A stretch of 64,000 nucleotides of DNA from Falsirhodobacter sp051195255 (GCF_051195255.1 NZ_JBNJLK010000001.1:248001-312000), one strand, 5' to 3'; counted from the first letter of the stretch, positions 35,967-44,127 are shown. The notes: a model not told the origin generated them from the sequence alone. Made by a program: numbers and translations.

Positions 35967-36673
35967 TCCGCTCCCTCCTCTTCGCAGTGCAGATGTATGT
36001 GGCGATGGGGGTTCTGGGGCTGGTGTTCCTGCCGGCGGCGCTTGTGTCGCCTGACGGGGCGATCCGCGCCTGCAAGCTGTGGTGCCGCTGGGTGCGCTGG
36101 ACCGCGCGCTGGATGATCGGCCTGCGGACCGAGGTGCGGGGCACCCCACCCCACGGGCCGGTTCTGGTCGCGGCCAAGCATCAGTCCTTTCTGGACGTGA
36201 TCCTGATCTTCGCGGCCTTGCCCCGCCCCCGTTTCGTGCTGAAGGCCGAACTGATGCGCCTGCCCGTCTTCGGCTGGTATGTCGGCCGCCTGGGCTGCAT
36301 CCCGGTGGAGCCGGGCAGGAAAGGCGAAACCACCGCCCGCATGATCGCCGCCGTGGGGCGGAACACCGGCGGCCAGGTCGTCATCTATCCGCAGGGCACG
36401 CGCGTGCCGGTGGGGGAGGATCGGCCCTACCGTTACGGGGTGGCCGCGCTCTATGGCCACCTGAACCAGCCCTGCGTGCCGGTGGCGACCAATGTCGGCC
36501 GCTTCTGGCCCCTTGGCCTGCGCCGCCACCCCGGCCTTGCGGTAGTGGAGTTTCTGGACCCCATCGCCCCTGGCCTACCCCCCGACCTGTTCCTCACCCT
36601 GATCGAGGCGCGGATCGAAGCCTCCTCCACCGCCCTTCTGGACACCGACCATGACCCCCATCGCCACGCTTGA
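35963..36673 (+). CDS. plsC: 1-acyl-sn-glycerol-3-phosphate acyltransferase (PlsC family)
   Basis: Inner-membrane enzyme placing the second acyl chain in phospholipid synthesis. The 236 residues have an N-terminal hydrophobic segment (5-28), the catalytic HQSFLD (His73, Asp78), the substrate-binding YPQGTR and a Pro-rich late motif. Its ATGA overlap with ftsX puts it in the same message. Other acyltransferases of this family cannot be ruled out. Confidence 0.9.
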   Translation: MIRSLLFAVQMYVAMGVLGLVFLPAALVSPDGAIRACKLWCRWVRWTARWMIGLRTEVRGTPPHGPVLVAAKHQSFLDVILIFAALPRPRFVLKAELMRLPVFGWYVGRLGCIPVEPGRKGETTARMIAAVGRNTGGQVVIYPQGTRVPVGEDRPYRYGVAALYGHLNQPCVPVATNVGRFWPLGLRRHPGLAVVEFLDPIAPGLPPDLFLTLIEARIEASSTALLDTDHDPHRHA

Positions 36674-37256
36674 CGACCTTCACGCCCTGTACGGCCAGCC
36701 GAGCGAGGCCGCCCGCAGCAAGGTGACGGACCACCTGACCCCCGCCTATGCCGCCTTCATCGAACGCAGCCGGTTCTGCGTGCTGACGACCGTGGGGCCG
36801 GAAGGGACGGATGGCAGCCCGCGCGGGGATGATGGCCCGGCCGTGCGCGTCCTGGATGCACGGACGCTGGCGATGCCCGACTGGAAGGGGAACGACCGGA
36901 TCGACTCCCTGCGCAACATCGTGCGCGACGGACGGTGCAGCCTGATGTTCCTGGTGCACGGGTCGAACAACGCGATGCGGGTGAACGCGACCGCAAAGCT
37001 GACGGCGGATGACGGGCTGCGGGCCAGCTTCGCGCGGGGCGACCTGCTTCCGCGCAGCGTCATCCTGTTCCGGGTAGGGGAAGTCTACAGCCAATGCGCG
37101 CGGGCGCTGCTGCGGTCCGGCCTGTGGTCGCGCGGACCGGACGCGGAAGGTCTGCCCACCGTCGGCGACATGCTGCGCGAGGCGACGGGCGGGACCTTCG
37201 ACGGTCAGACCTATGACCGGGAATGGGCGGCCCGCGCCACCCGGACCATGTGGTAG
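36651..37256 (+). CDS. Pyridoxamine-5'-phosphate oxidase-family FMN-dependent protein
   Basis: A 201-residue split-barrel flavin-binding protein, similar in layout to the MSMEG_1061/DR_2398-type PPOX group: an N-terminal helix, RSRFCVLTTVGPEG, SPRGDDGPAVRVL, the strand CSLMFLVHGSNNAMRVNATA and YSQCARALLRSGLW near the C-terminus. Substrate unknown. Its start overlaps the plsC end by 23 bp. Confidence 0.85.
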   Translation: MTPIATLDDLHALYGQPSEAARSKVTDHLTPAYAAFIERSRFCVLTTVGPEGTDGSPRGDDGPAVRVLDARTLAMPDWKGNDRIDSLRNIVRDGRCSLMFLVHGSNNAMRVNATAKLTADDGLRASFARGDLLPRSVILFRVGEVYSQCARALLRSGLWSRGPDAEGLPTVGDMLREATGGTFDGQTYDREWAARATRTMW

Positions 37257-37259
37257 CTC

Positions 37260-38219
37260 TCAGGCCGCGAGGCTCTTGCTGCCCATGTTCAGGAACTTCT
37301 GACGACGGTCCGTGACCAGCGTCTTGGCGTCCAGGCCGGACAGTTCCTTCAGCATCGTGGCGATGGCCTTGCCCACGGCGTCGATCGTTTCGGTCCGCCC
37401 GCGCTGCGCGCCGCCCAGCGGTTCCTGGATGATGCGGTCGATCACGCCCAGCTTTTGCAGGTCCTGCGCGGTCAGGCGCAGCGCCTCCGCCGCCTCGCGC
37501 ATCTTCTCGGCGTCCTTCCACAGGATCGACGCGCACCCTTCAGGAGAGATCACGGAATAGACCGAATGTTCCAGCATCGCGACGCGGTTGCCGGCGGCAA
37601 AGGCCACGGCCCCGCCCGAGCCGCCTTCGCCGATGACGGTGGCCAAGACCGGCACCCCGATCTCAAGGCATTTCATGGTCGAACGGGCGATCGCCTCGGA
37701 CTGGCCGCGTTCTTCCGCGCCTTTGCCGGGATAGGCGCCGGGCGTGTCGATCAGGGTGATGACCGGCAGGCCGAAGCGGTCGGCCATGTCCATCAGGCGG
37801 ATCGCCTTGCGATACCCTTCGGGACGGGCCATGCCGAAGTTGCGTTCGATCCGGGACTTGGTGTCGTGGCCCTTTTCATGCCCGATCACCACGACCGGCT
37901 GATCGTGGAAGCGCGCGATGCCGCCCATGACGGCGTGATCGTCGGCGAAGTTCCGGTCACCGGCCAGCGGCGTGTATTCGGTGAACAGCGCCTCGATGTA
38001 GTCCTTGCAATGCGGGCGTTCGGGGTGACGCGCCACCTGCGTCTTCTGCCAGGCCGTCAGCCCCTTGTAGAGGTCGCGCAGCATCGTCTCGGCCTTGCGG
38101 TCCAGCGCGACGGCCTCTTTCTCCACATCCATCGTGTCGTTCTGGCGGGCCATGGCGCGAAGTTCCTCGGCCTTGCCCTCGATCTCGGAAAGCGGCTTTT
38201 CGAATTCCAGATACTGCAT
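37260..38219 (-). CDS. accA: Acetyl-CoA carboxylase carboxyltransferase subunit alpha
   Basis: Alpha subunit of the carboxyltransferase that makes malonyl-CoA for fatty acid synthesis. The 319 residues match the family: MQYLEFEKPL at the start, LYKGLTAWQKTQVARHPERP, FADDHAVMGGIAR, GHEKGHDTKSR and the oxyanion-hole region EGGSGGAVAF. The start is at 38219, about 23 nt after the predicted transcription start. The AccD partner is not in the window. Confidence 0.97.
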   Translation of the reverse strand: MQYLEFEKPLSEIEGKAEELRAMARQNDTMDVEKEAVALDRKAETMLRDLYKGLTAWQKTQVARHPERPHCKDYIEALFTEYTPLAGDRNFADDHAVMGGIARFHDQPVVVIGHEKGHDTKSRIERNFGMARPEGYRKAIRLMDMADRFGLPVITLIDTPGAYPGKGAEERGQSEAIARSTMKCLEIGVPVLATVIGEGGSGGAVAFAAGNRVAMLEHSVYSVISPEGCASILWKDAEKMREAAEALRLTAQDLQKLGVIDRIIQEPLGGAQRGRTETIDAVGKAIATMLKELSGLDAKTLVTDRRQKFLNMGSKSLAA

Positions 38220-38248
38220 TGCATGGGTCCCTGATGGATGTTGCGGGT

Positions 38249-38277
38249 TATATGCCCGTGTCGCACGCCTGATGCAA
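38249..38277 (-). promoter_or_regulatory. Promoter for accA
   Basis: On the minus strand: -35 TTGCAT (38272-38277), 17-bp spacer, -10 CATATA (38249-38254). Transcription would begin near 38242, giving a leader of about 23 nt. It lies inside the 428-bp spacer between accA and dgcN. Confidence 0.55.
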
Positions 38278-38298
38278 CCGCGCCGCCGGAAACGACAA

Positions 38299-38384
38299 CG
38301 CCCCGGGGTTCCCCCCGAGGCGTGCCATCCTCCCCTTAATGCCGCCGAAGCCTCCCCGCATCGGCGGCCGGGTATGTCTGCGGC
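38299..38384. other. Stem-loop cluster in the accA-dgcN spacer (possible small RNA)
   Basis: Three adjacent inverted repeats: CGCCCCGGGG/CCCCCCGAGGCG (38299-38322), GCCGCCGA/TCGGCGGC (38341-38368, perfect 8 bp) and GGCCG/CGGCC (38366-38384). On the plus strand the middle loop reads AGCCTCCCCGCA, and CATCCTCCCC lies just before it; such CU-rich, anti-Shine-Dalgarno loops are seen in small RNAs of Rhodobacter and Rhizobiales. On the minus strand a perfect TTGACA (38434-38439) lies upstream, and the first hairpin is followed by TTGTCGTTT, a weak terminator-like tail. Strand and expression are uncertain. No convincing open frame with a ribosome site lies here. Confidence 0.4.
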
Positions 38385-38546
38385 CAATCAAACGATCAGC
38401 CATGACGAGAGAGTGACCGCGATTCAGGCAGTCTGTCAACAAAAGTTTACAAAGGAGTGTAAGCGCAAAATCCTTGCCTTCCGTCAGACAACGTTGCGCA
38501 GATCAAAGCATATGGAGAAGCATCCATTGCATTTTATAAAAAAAGC

Positions 38547-38559
38547 CGAAGATTCTTCG
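38547..38559. promoter_or_regulatory. 13-nt palindrome upstream of dgcN (candidate operator)
   Basis: CGAAGA-T-TCTTCG, a perfect inverted repeat, 7 nt after the AT-rich TATAAA at 38535-38540 and 88 nt before the dgcN start. It lies in the most AT-rich stretch of the window. Position next to a possible -10 suggests a regulator site for the D-glutamate genes. Confidence 0.4.
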
Positions 38560-38647
38560 ACGAGATCTGCCATCCACCCCTGATTTTGAAAGCCGATTTT
38601 CGCAACGTCATCCTAGGCTTGGTGAAACCGTGCAAAGGATTCGCCCG

Positions 38648-39649
38648 ATGATCGAAACTCCCTACCTGCTGTTCCTGGGCGACGCGCCCGACGCCCTGGC
38701 CGCCAAGGTCGCGCAGGGAATCAAGGACTGGCGTCCGGAATACGCCAAGGGGCAGTTCCGCATGGAAGGCTGCAAGGCCGACATGGGCCTGACCGACATG
38801 ACCATCGACGAGGCGGTCGCCGCCGGCGTGAAGACGCTGGTGATCGGAGTCGCGAACCGTGGCGGCGTCATCTCCCCCGCGTGGAAGAAGGTTCTGGTGG
38901 AGGCTTTGGAGAAGGGTCTCGACCTCGCCTCGGGCCTGCACAACCTGCTGCGGGACGAGGCCGATCTGGTCGCCGCCGCCAGCGCCCACGGCCGCCAGTT
39001 GCACGACGTGCGCGTGCCGGCGGTGCAGTATCCCATCGCCAACGGCAAGAAGCGCACGGGCAAGCGGATGCTGGCCGTGGGCACGGATTGTTCGATCGGC
39101 AAGATGTACACCGCGCTGTGCGTGGAAAAGGAAATGCGCGCCCGCGGCATGAAGGCCGACTTCCGCGCCACGGGTCAGACGGGCATCCTGATCACCGGCG
39201 GCGGCGTGCCGCTGGACGCCGTGATCGCGGACTTCATGGCGGGTTCCGTGGAATACCTGACGCCCGACAACGACGCCGACCACTGGGACCTGATCGAGGG
39301 TCAGGGCTCGCTCTTCCACGTGTCCTATTCCGGGGTCACGCTGGCGCTGGTGCATGGCGGCCAACCCGATGCGCTGGTGGTGTGCCACGAACCCACCCGC
39401 GACCACATGCGCGGCCTGCCGGAATACAAGCTGCCGACGCTGGAAGCCGTGCGCGACATGGCGCTGGCGCTGGCCAAGGTGGCGAACCCCGAGTGCAAGG
39501 TCGTCGGCTATTCCATCAACACGCAGCACATGTCGGACGCCGACGCCAAGGCCTACATCGCCAAGGTGGAAGCCGATCTGGGCCTGCCCGCCACCGACCC
39601 CTTCCGCTTTGGCGCGGGCAAGCTGGTGGACGCGCTGGACGCGATCTGA
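38648..39649 (+). CDS. dgcN: D-glutamate N-acetyltransferase DgcN (DUF1611)
   Basis: A 333-residue DUF1611 protein. An N-terminal Rossmann-like domain (1-120) precedes a P-loop-type domain with the motif GTDCSIGKMYTA at 145-156 and a conserved HVSYSGVTLALVHGGQPDA region. Characterised DgcN acetylates D-glutamate with acetyl-CoA and works with DgcA, which racemises the product. Pairing with a dgcA-type enolase-superfamily gene 47 bp downstream supports this. AAAGGA precedes the ATG at 38648; an in-frame GTG 18 bp upstream is less likely. First gene of a three-gene operon. Confidence 0.9.
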   Translation: MIETPYLLFLGDAPDALAAKVAQGIKDWRPEYAKGQFRMEGCKADMGLTDMTIDEAVAAGVKTLVIGVANRGGVISPAWKKVLVEALEKGLDLASGLHNLLRDEADLVAAASAHGRQLHDVRVPAVQYPIANGKKRTGKRMLAVGTDCSIGKMYTALCVEKEMRARGMKADFRATGQTGILITGGGVPLDAVIADFMAGSVEYLTPDNDADHWDLIEGQGSLFHVSYSGVTLALVHGGQPDALVVCHEPTRDHMRGLPEYKLPTLEAVRDMALALAKVANPECKVVGYSINTQHMSDADAKAYIAKVEADLGLPATDPFRFGAGKLVDALDAI

Positions 39650-39658
39650 AACTGTCGC

Positions 39659-39676
39659 GGGGGCCATCGCGCCCCC
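39659..39676 (+). other. Hairpin in the dgcN-dgcA gap
   Basis: GGGGGC (39659-39664) / GCCCCC (39671-39676) with a 6-nt loop, between dgcN and the strong AAAGGAGG ribosome site of dgcA. No T tract, so it may tune message stability or translation rather than stop transcription. Confidence 0.4.
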
Positions 39677-39696
39677 AACAACCAAAGGAGGTCGGC

Positions 39697-40659
39697 ATGA
39701 TCGACGTTCTGGCCGAGACCTTCAAGCTGGCCCAGGTCTTCACCATCAGCCGCGGTTCGCGCACCGAAACGCGGGTCATCACCGTCAGGATCGCGCAGGG
39801 CGGCGTCACCGGCTGGGGCGAATGTCTGCCCTATGCCCGTTATGACGAAACGCTGGACAGCGTGGCCGACCAGATCGCCACCCTGCCCGCCAACGTGACA
39901 CGCGCCCAGTTGCAGGGCCTGCTGCCCCCGGGGGCTGCCCGCAACGCCGTGGATTGCGCCTTGTGGGATCTGGAAGCGAAGGCTTCCGGAAAGCGCGTCT
40001 GGGAACTGGCGGGCCTGTCCGCCCCCCGGCCAGAGATCACGGCCTACACCCTGTCGCTGGACACGCCCGAGAACATGCGGACGGCGGCGGCGAAGAACGC
40101 GCACCGTCCGCTTTTGAAGATCAAGCTGGGCACCCCCGACGACATGCCGCGGCTGGAAGCCGTCCGCGCCGGCGCGCCGAACACGAAGATCATCGTGGAC
40201 GCGAACGAAGGCTGGACGGCGGAGGTCTATTCCGACCTTGCCCCCCATCTTGTCCGCATGGGCGTGGCGCTGGTCGAACAGCCGCTGCCCGCCGGCGCCG
40301 ACGACATGCTGGCCGAGATCGCCCGCCCCCTGCCCGTCTGCGCCGACGAATCCTGTCACGACCGCGCCAGCCTGCCGCATCTGAAGGGCAAGTACGACGT
40401 CATCAACATCAAGCTGGACAAGACCGGCGGGTTGACCGAGGCGTTGGAACTGAAGCGGGCCGCGCGGGCCGAAGGCTATGGCCTGATGGTCGGCTGCATG
40501 GTCGGCACCAGCCTTGCCATGGCCCCCGCCCTTCTGGTGGCGCAGGGCGCGCAGTTCACCGACCTTGACGGCCCCCTGCTTCTGGCCGAAGACCGCGAGC
40601 ATCCGCTGCGCTTCGACGAGGCCGGCGTCCACCCGTCCGACGCGACACTCTGGGGATAG
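39697..40659 (+). CDS. dgcA: N-acetyl-D-glutamate racemase DgcA (enolase superfamily)
   Basis: A 320-residue enolase-superfamily protein of the dipeptide-epimerase-like branch. Catalytic and metal residues are visible: KIK (Lys141, Lys143), Asp168 in VDANEGW, Glu194 in VEQPLP, Asp217 in CADES and Lys239 in NIKLDKTGG. In the known DgcN-DgcA pathway this enzyme turns N-acetyl-D-Glu into N-acetyl-L-Glu, which can be deacetylated or used for arginine synthesis. A very strong AAAGGAGG ribosome site precedes the ATG. L-Ala-D/L-Glu epimerase is the alternative, but the dgcN neighbour argues against it. Confidence 0.9.
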   Translation: MIDVLAETFKLAQVFTISRGSRTETRVITVRIAQGGVTGWGECLPYARYDETLDSVADQIATLPANVTRAQLQGLLPPGAARNAVDCALWDLEAKASGKRVWELAGLSAPRPEITAYTLSLDTPENMRTAAAKNAHRPLLKIKLGTPDDMPRLEAVRAGAPNTKIIVDANEGWTAEVYSDLAPHLVRMGVALVEQPLPAGADDMLAEIARPLPVCADESCHDRASLPHLKGKYDVINIKLDKTGGLTEALELKRAARAEGYGLMVGCMVGTSLAMAPALLVAQGAQFTDLDGPLLLAEDREHPLRFDEAGVHPSDATLWG

Positions 40660-40662
40660 ACC

Positions 40663-41523
40663 ATGACACGCACCGTCTATGTGAACGGCGACTACCTGCC
40701 CGAAACCGAAGCCAAGGTTTCCATCTTCGACCGCGGCTTCCTGATGGCCGACGCCGTGTACGAGGTGACCTCGGTCCTGGGCGGCAAGCTTCTGGACTAT
40801 GCGGGCCATGAAAAGCGCCTGGCCCGTTCGCTGAACGAGCTGGACATGGTCAACCCCGTCACGCCCGAGGATCTGCTGGAAGTCCATCGCCAGCTGGTGG
40901 AGCGCAACGGGATCGAGAACGGGCTGATCTATCTGCAGATCACGCGCGGCAATGCGGGCGACCGCTCCTTCGTCTTCCCCGACACCTCGGTCCCCGGCAC
41001 CATCGTGCTGTTCACCCAATCCGTGCCGGATCTGGAACTGCCGAAGTCGGCGCAGACCGGCATCAAGGTCATCGCCTTCGACGACCTGCGCTGGGGCCGC
41101 CGCGACATCAAGACGGTGCAGCTTCTGTGGCCATCCATGGCGAAGATGGCGGCCAAGAAGGCCGGCTGCGACGACGCGTTCTTCGTCAAGGACGGCATGG
41201 TGACGGAAGGCTCGTCCTCCAACGCCTATATCGTCAAGGGCAACAAGATCATCACGCGCCCGCTGTCGAACGACATCCTGCACGGCATCACCCGCGCCAC
41301 CCTGCTGGTCTATGCCGCCGAGGCGCAGTTCGAGATCGAGGAGCGCGCCTTCACTATCGAAGAAGCGCAATCGGCGGACGAGGCGTTCGTGACGGGTGCC
41401 TCGACTTTCGTGATGCCGGTGATCGAGGTGGATGGAAAGCCCGTCGGCACCGGCGCCCCCGGCCCCGTCGCGCGCCGCCTGCGCGAGCTGTACATCGCCG
41501 AAGGCAAGAAAGCCGCGATCTAA
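40663..41523 (+). CDS. D-amino-acid transaminase (class IV PLP enzyme)
   Basis: A 286-residue fold-type IV aminotransferase. The PLP lysine is Lys150 in GRRDIKTVQLL, and the opening VYVNGDYLPETEAKVSIFDRGF and the phosphate-binding EGSSSNAYIV are typical of D-amino-acid transaminases. Such enzymes move the amino group of D-Ala and others to 2-oxoglutarate, yielding D-Glu, which is the DgcN substrate. Only 3 bases separate it from the dgcA stop codon. Branched-chain transaminase is an alternative, but the RDIK motif and context favour the D-enzyme. Confidence 0.88.
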   Translation: MTRTVYVNGDYLPETEAKVSIFDRGFLMADAVYEVTSVLGGKLLDYAGHEKRLARSLNELDMVNPVTPEDLLEVHRQLVERNGIENGLIYLQITRGNAGDRSFVFPDTSVPGTIVLFTQSVPDLELPKSAQTGIKVIAFDDLRWGRRDIKTVQLLWPSMAKMAAKKAGCDDAFFVKDGMVTEGSSSNAYIVKGNKIITRPLSNDILHGITRATLLVYAAEAQFEIEERAFTIEEAQSADEAFVTGASTFVMPVIEVDGKPVGTGAPGPVARRLRELYIAEGKKAAI

Positions 41524-41696
41524 CGGCCCGAGGGCGAGCGGGGGGCGCTTTCCCGCAGCCAGATATCGGCCACATCCTCGCGCGGCAGGTCCGCGCGGGG
41601 CGTGTCCCGCGCCATTTGCGGCATGTCGTCGGGCAATGCGGCAAGGGCGGGACTGCCCATCCCCAGACAGATCGCGGCGGCCAGCCATCTCAGCAT
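41520..41696 (-). CDS. Small exported protein of unknown function
   Basis: A 58-residue frame with a clear signal peptide (MLRWLAAAICLGMGSPALA) and a short charged mature part (LPDDMPQMARDTPRADLP). GGAG lies 6 nt before the ATG at 41696; an ATG 6 bp upstream has no space for one. Its stop overlaps that of the convergent transaminase gene. Could be a chance frame, but the signal and ribosome site support it. Confidence 0.55.
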   Translation of the reverse strand: MLRWLAAAICLGMGSPALAALPDDMPQMARDTPRADLPREDVADIWLRESAPRSPSGR

Positions 41697-41748
41697 GCTC
41701 ATCTCCGTTCGGATGATGAGGCGAAGATGGCGGGGCGCCCCTTTCACG

Positions 41749-42504
41749 TCAAAACGCGGTTGCGTGATCCTTGCCCACATCCTGCACGGCCGCCGCGATG
41801 ATCGGGGCCAGACGGTACGCCCAGGCGGCCTGCTGGTCATCCGTCCGGATCAGGTCGTTGCGCAATTCGATCAGCGTGTTGTGGCGGCCCTTCCGAAGGG
41901 CGTGACGGTCGATCGCGTCGCCCGGCAGATGCCCGTCATAGGGTTCGTTGTCGCCGATGCACAGGTCCGGTTCGGCCCGCAGGCGGGCGATCAGGGTCTG
42001 CGACAGGCGGCTGTCCAGATGCGAATGCAGCACCCCCACATGCCAGGGCCGCGGCGGCCGCCCGTTCAGGCGCGGCGTGAAGCTGTGGATCGACACGATC
42101 GCCGTGTCGTCCCGCCGCGCCGCCAGCCGCGCCAGCGCCGCATGATATGGGCGGTACAGCGCGTTCAGCCGCCGCTCCACCTCGGCCGCGTCGGCGTGGC
42201 GGTTCGCGGGGATGATCGTCCCGTCATACAGCCGCATCAGAAGGGTCGGGTCATCCTCCCCCCGGTTCGGATCGATGACCAGACGCGAGAAATTGGACAG
42301 GATCGCCGTCGCCCCCAGCCGGTCGGCCAGCGCCACCGACAGGCCCGCCGCCCCCACGTCATAGGCGATGTGACGCTCCATGTCGGCGGCGGCCACGCCC
42401 AGATCGCCGCCGTTCACATCGGGCGGCACATGGTTCGTCGCGTGATCGCAAGTGATCAGGATTTGGGCATCCCGCGCGTCGCCGTGAATGATGAAGGGTG
42501 TCAC
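41749..42504 (-). CDS. N-formylglutamate amidohydrolase-family protein
   Basis: A 251-residue protein of the HutG-like N-formylglutamate deformylase family. Zinc-site and family motifs include CDHATNHVP near the start, SNFSRLVIDPNR, the strand IVSIHSFTPRL and HNTLIELRND near the end. The GTG at 42504 is chosen because AAGGAG precedes it. The family hydrolyses N-formyl-L-Glu, but no histidine-degradation genes lie here; it stands next to the genes that would make N-acetyl-L-Glu, so it may act on that or another N-acyl amino acid. This is inference. Confidence 0.88.
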   Translation of the reverse strand: MTPFIIHGDARDAQILITCDHATNHVPPDVNGGDLGVAAADMERHIAYDVGAAGLSVALADRLGATAILSNFSRLVIDPNRGEDDPTLLMRLYDGTIIPANRHADAAEVERRLNALYRPYHAALARLAARRDDTAIVSIHSFTPRLNGRPPRPWHVGVLHSHLDSRLSQTLIARLRAEPDLCIGDNEPYDGHLPGDAIDRHALRKGRHNTLIELRNDLIRTDDQQAAWAYRLAPIIAAAVQDVGKDHATAF

Positions 42505-42633
42505 GGGCGCTCCTTGTCGCATTTCCTTGCACTTCGGCCTATATGGCCCGTTGACGCGACAGATGCCAGCCGACGGATGTTGTGCGCTAACAGGAATGCG
42601 GGCAGAACGTTCGTCGAGGAATGGGAGAATTGA

Positions 42634-44079
42634 ATGAGACGCCTTCGCAACGTCAAGATCGTGGCCACCCTGGGTCCGGCCTCCAGCAGCTACGAGGTGA
42701 TCCGCGCCCTGTTCGAGGCCGGAGCCGACGTGTTCCGCCTGAACATGAGCCATGGCACGCATGACGACATCCGCGCCCGGCACGAGATCATCCGCCGGAT
42801 CGAGACCGACACCGGCCGCCCCATCGGCATCCTGGCCGACCTTCAGGGGCCGAAGTTGCGCGTGGGCGTCTTCGCCAACGGGTCCGAGGAACTGGCCGTC
42901 GGCGCGCCCTTCCGCATGGACCTGTCGAACGCGCCGGGCGATGCGGCCCGCGTGAACCTGCCCCACCCGGAAATCTTTGCCGCGCTGGAACCCGGAACCT
43001 CGCTTCTGGTGAACGACGGCAAGATCCGCCTGCGGGTCAACGAATGCGGCCCCGATTTCGCCAATTGCGTGGTGGAAGTCGGCGGCACCATCTCCAACCG
43101 CAAGGGCGTGAACGTGCCGGACGTGGTGCTGCCGGTGGCGGCCTTGTCCGAAAAGGACCGGCGCGATCTGGAATTCGTGTGCGAGCTGGGCTGCGACTGG
43201 CTGGCCTTGTCCTTCGTGCAGCGCCCCGAGGACGTGATCGAGGCGCGCGAACTGGCCAAGGGCCGCGCCGCCATCCTGTCCAAGATCGAAAAGCCGGCGG
43301 CGGTCAACGCCTATGACGCCATCCTGGAAGTGTCCGACGGCATCATGGTCGCCCGCGGCGATCTGGGCGTGGAACTGCCGGTCCACGCCGTTCCGCCCAT
43401 CCAGAAGCGCCTGGTGCGCGGCGCGCGCGCGGCGGCCAAGCCGGTGATCGTGGCCACGCAGATGCTGGAATCGATGATCGATTCCCCCGTGCCCACCCGG
43501 GCCGAGGTGTCGGACGTGTCGGGCGCGATCTATGAAGGCGCCGATGCGGTGATGCTGTCGGCCGAATCGGCCGCCGGCAGCTATCCAATCGAGGCGGTGA
43601 CGACGATGAACAACGTCGCCATCTCGGTCGAAAGCGACCGCACCTACCGCGAGGTGATCGAGGCCAGCCGCCGCGCCAAGCGGTCCACCGTGGCCGACGC
43701 CATCGTCGCCGCCTCGCGCGAGATCGCGGAAAGCACGCCCATCAAGGCGATCTGCTGCTTCAGCCAGACCGGAACCACGGTGTCGCTGGTGGCCCGCGAA
43801 CGCCCCCGCGTGCCGATCATGGCCCTGACCCCGCTGATGGCGACCGCACGCCGCATGACCCTGACCTGGGGCACGCACAGCGCCATCACCGACGTGCAGC
43901 ACCGCTTCAAGGGCGCCGTTCTGGCCGCCGCCAAGGCCGCGCGCGAAGCCGGCTTCGCCACGATCGACGAATCCATCGTCGTCATGGCGGGCGTGCCCTT
44001 CAACCGCGCAGGCACCACGAACATCCTGCGCGTCGCGCCTTGCGACGAACGCCTGATCGTCAGCGCCGAAAGCGAATGA
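42634..44079 (+). CDS. pyk: Pyruvate kinase
   Basis: Glycolytic enzyme making pyruvate and ATP from phosphoenolpyruvate. The 481 residues begin RNVKIVATLGPASSSYEVI, have the TIM-barrel active-site segment SKIEKPAAVNAYD with the catalytic Lys and the following DGIMVARGDLGVE, the MLESM helix, and a C-terminal allosteric domain. Divergent from the amidohydrolase gene across a 129-bp spacer. Confidence 0.97.
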   Translation: MRRLRNVKIVATLGPASSSYEVIRALFEAGADVFRLNMSHGTHDDIRARHEIIRRIETDTGRPIGILADLQGPKLRVGVFANGSEELAVGAPFRMDLSNAPGDAARVNLPHPEIFAALEPGTSLLVNDGKIRLRVNECGPDFANCVVEVGGTISNRKGVNVPDVVLPVAALSEKDRRDLEFVCELGCDWLALSFVQRPEDVIEARELAKGRAAILSKIEKPAAVNAYDAILEVSDGIMVARGDLGVELPVHAVPPIQKRLVRGARAAAKPVIVATQMLESMIDSPVPTRAEVSDVSGAIYEGADAVMLSAESAAGSYPIEAVTTMNNVAISVESDRTYREVIEASRRAKRSTVADAIVAASREIAESTPIKAICCFSQTGTTVSLVARERPRVPIMALTPLMATARRMTLTWGTHSAITDVQHRFKGAVLAAAKAAREAGFATIDESIVVMAGVPFNRAGTTNILRVAPCDERLIVSAESE

Positions 44080-44086
44080 TCCTTGC

Positions 44087-44119
44087 GGGGGGCGGCGATC
44101 CCGATTATACGCCGCCCCC
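44087..44119 (+). terminator. Hairpin after pyk
   Basis: GGGGGCGGC pairs with GCCGCCCCC across a 14-nt loop, starting 7 nt after the pyk stop codon. No T tract follows, so termination may be partial, with read-through into rpmI. Confidence 0.45.
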
Positions 44120-44127
44120 TGATACCC

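Larger units (their letters stand above)
38220..38647. other. 428-bp spacer between accA and dgcN
   Basis: The only gap over 300 bp. It holds the accA promoter (38249-38277), three stem-loops (38299-38384), a TTGACA on the minus strand at 38434-38439, an AT-rich region (about 38440-38600) and the 13-nt palindrome at 38547-38559. I find no convincing gene. Confidence 0.7.

Noticed and set aside
38248..38442. 64-codon minus-strand frame in the accA-dgcN spacer
   Set aside because: No ribosome site before its first ATG and no family features. It crosses hairpins and the accA promoter.
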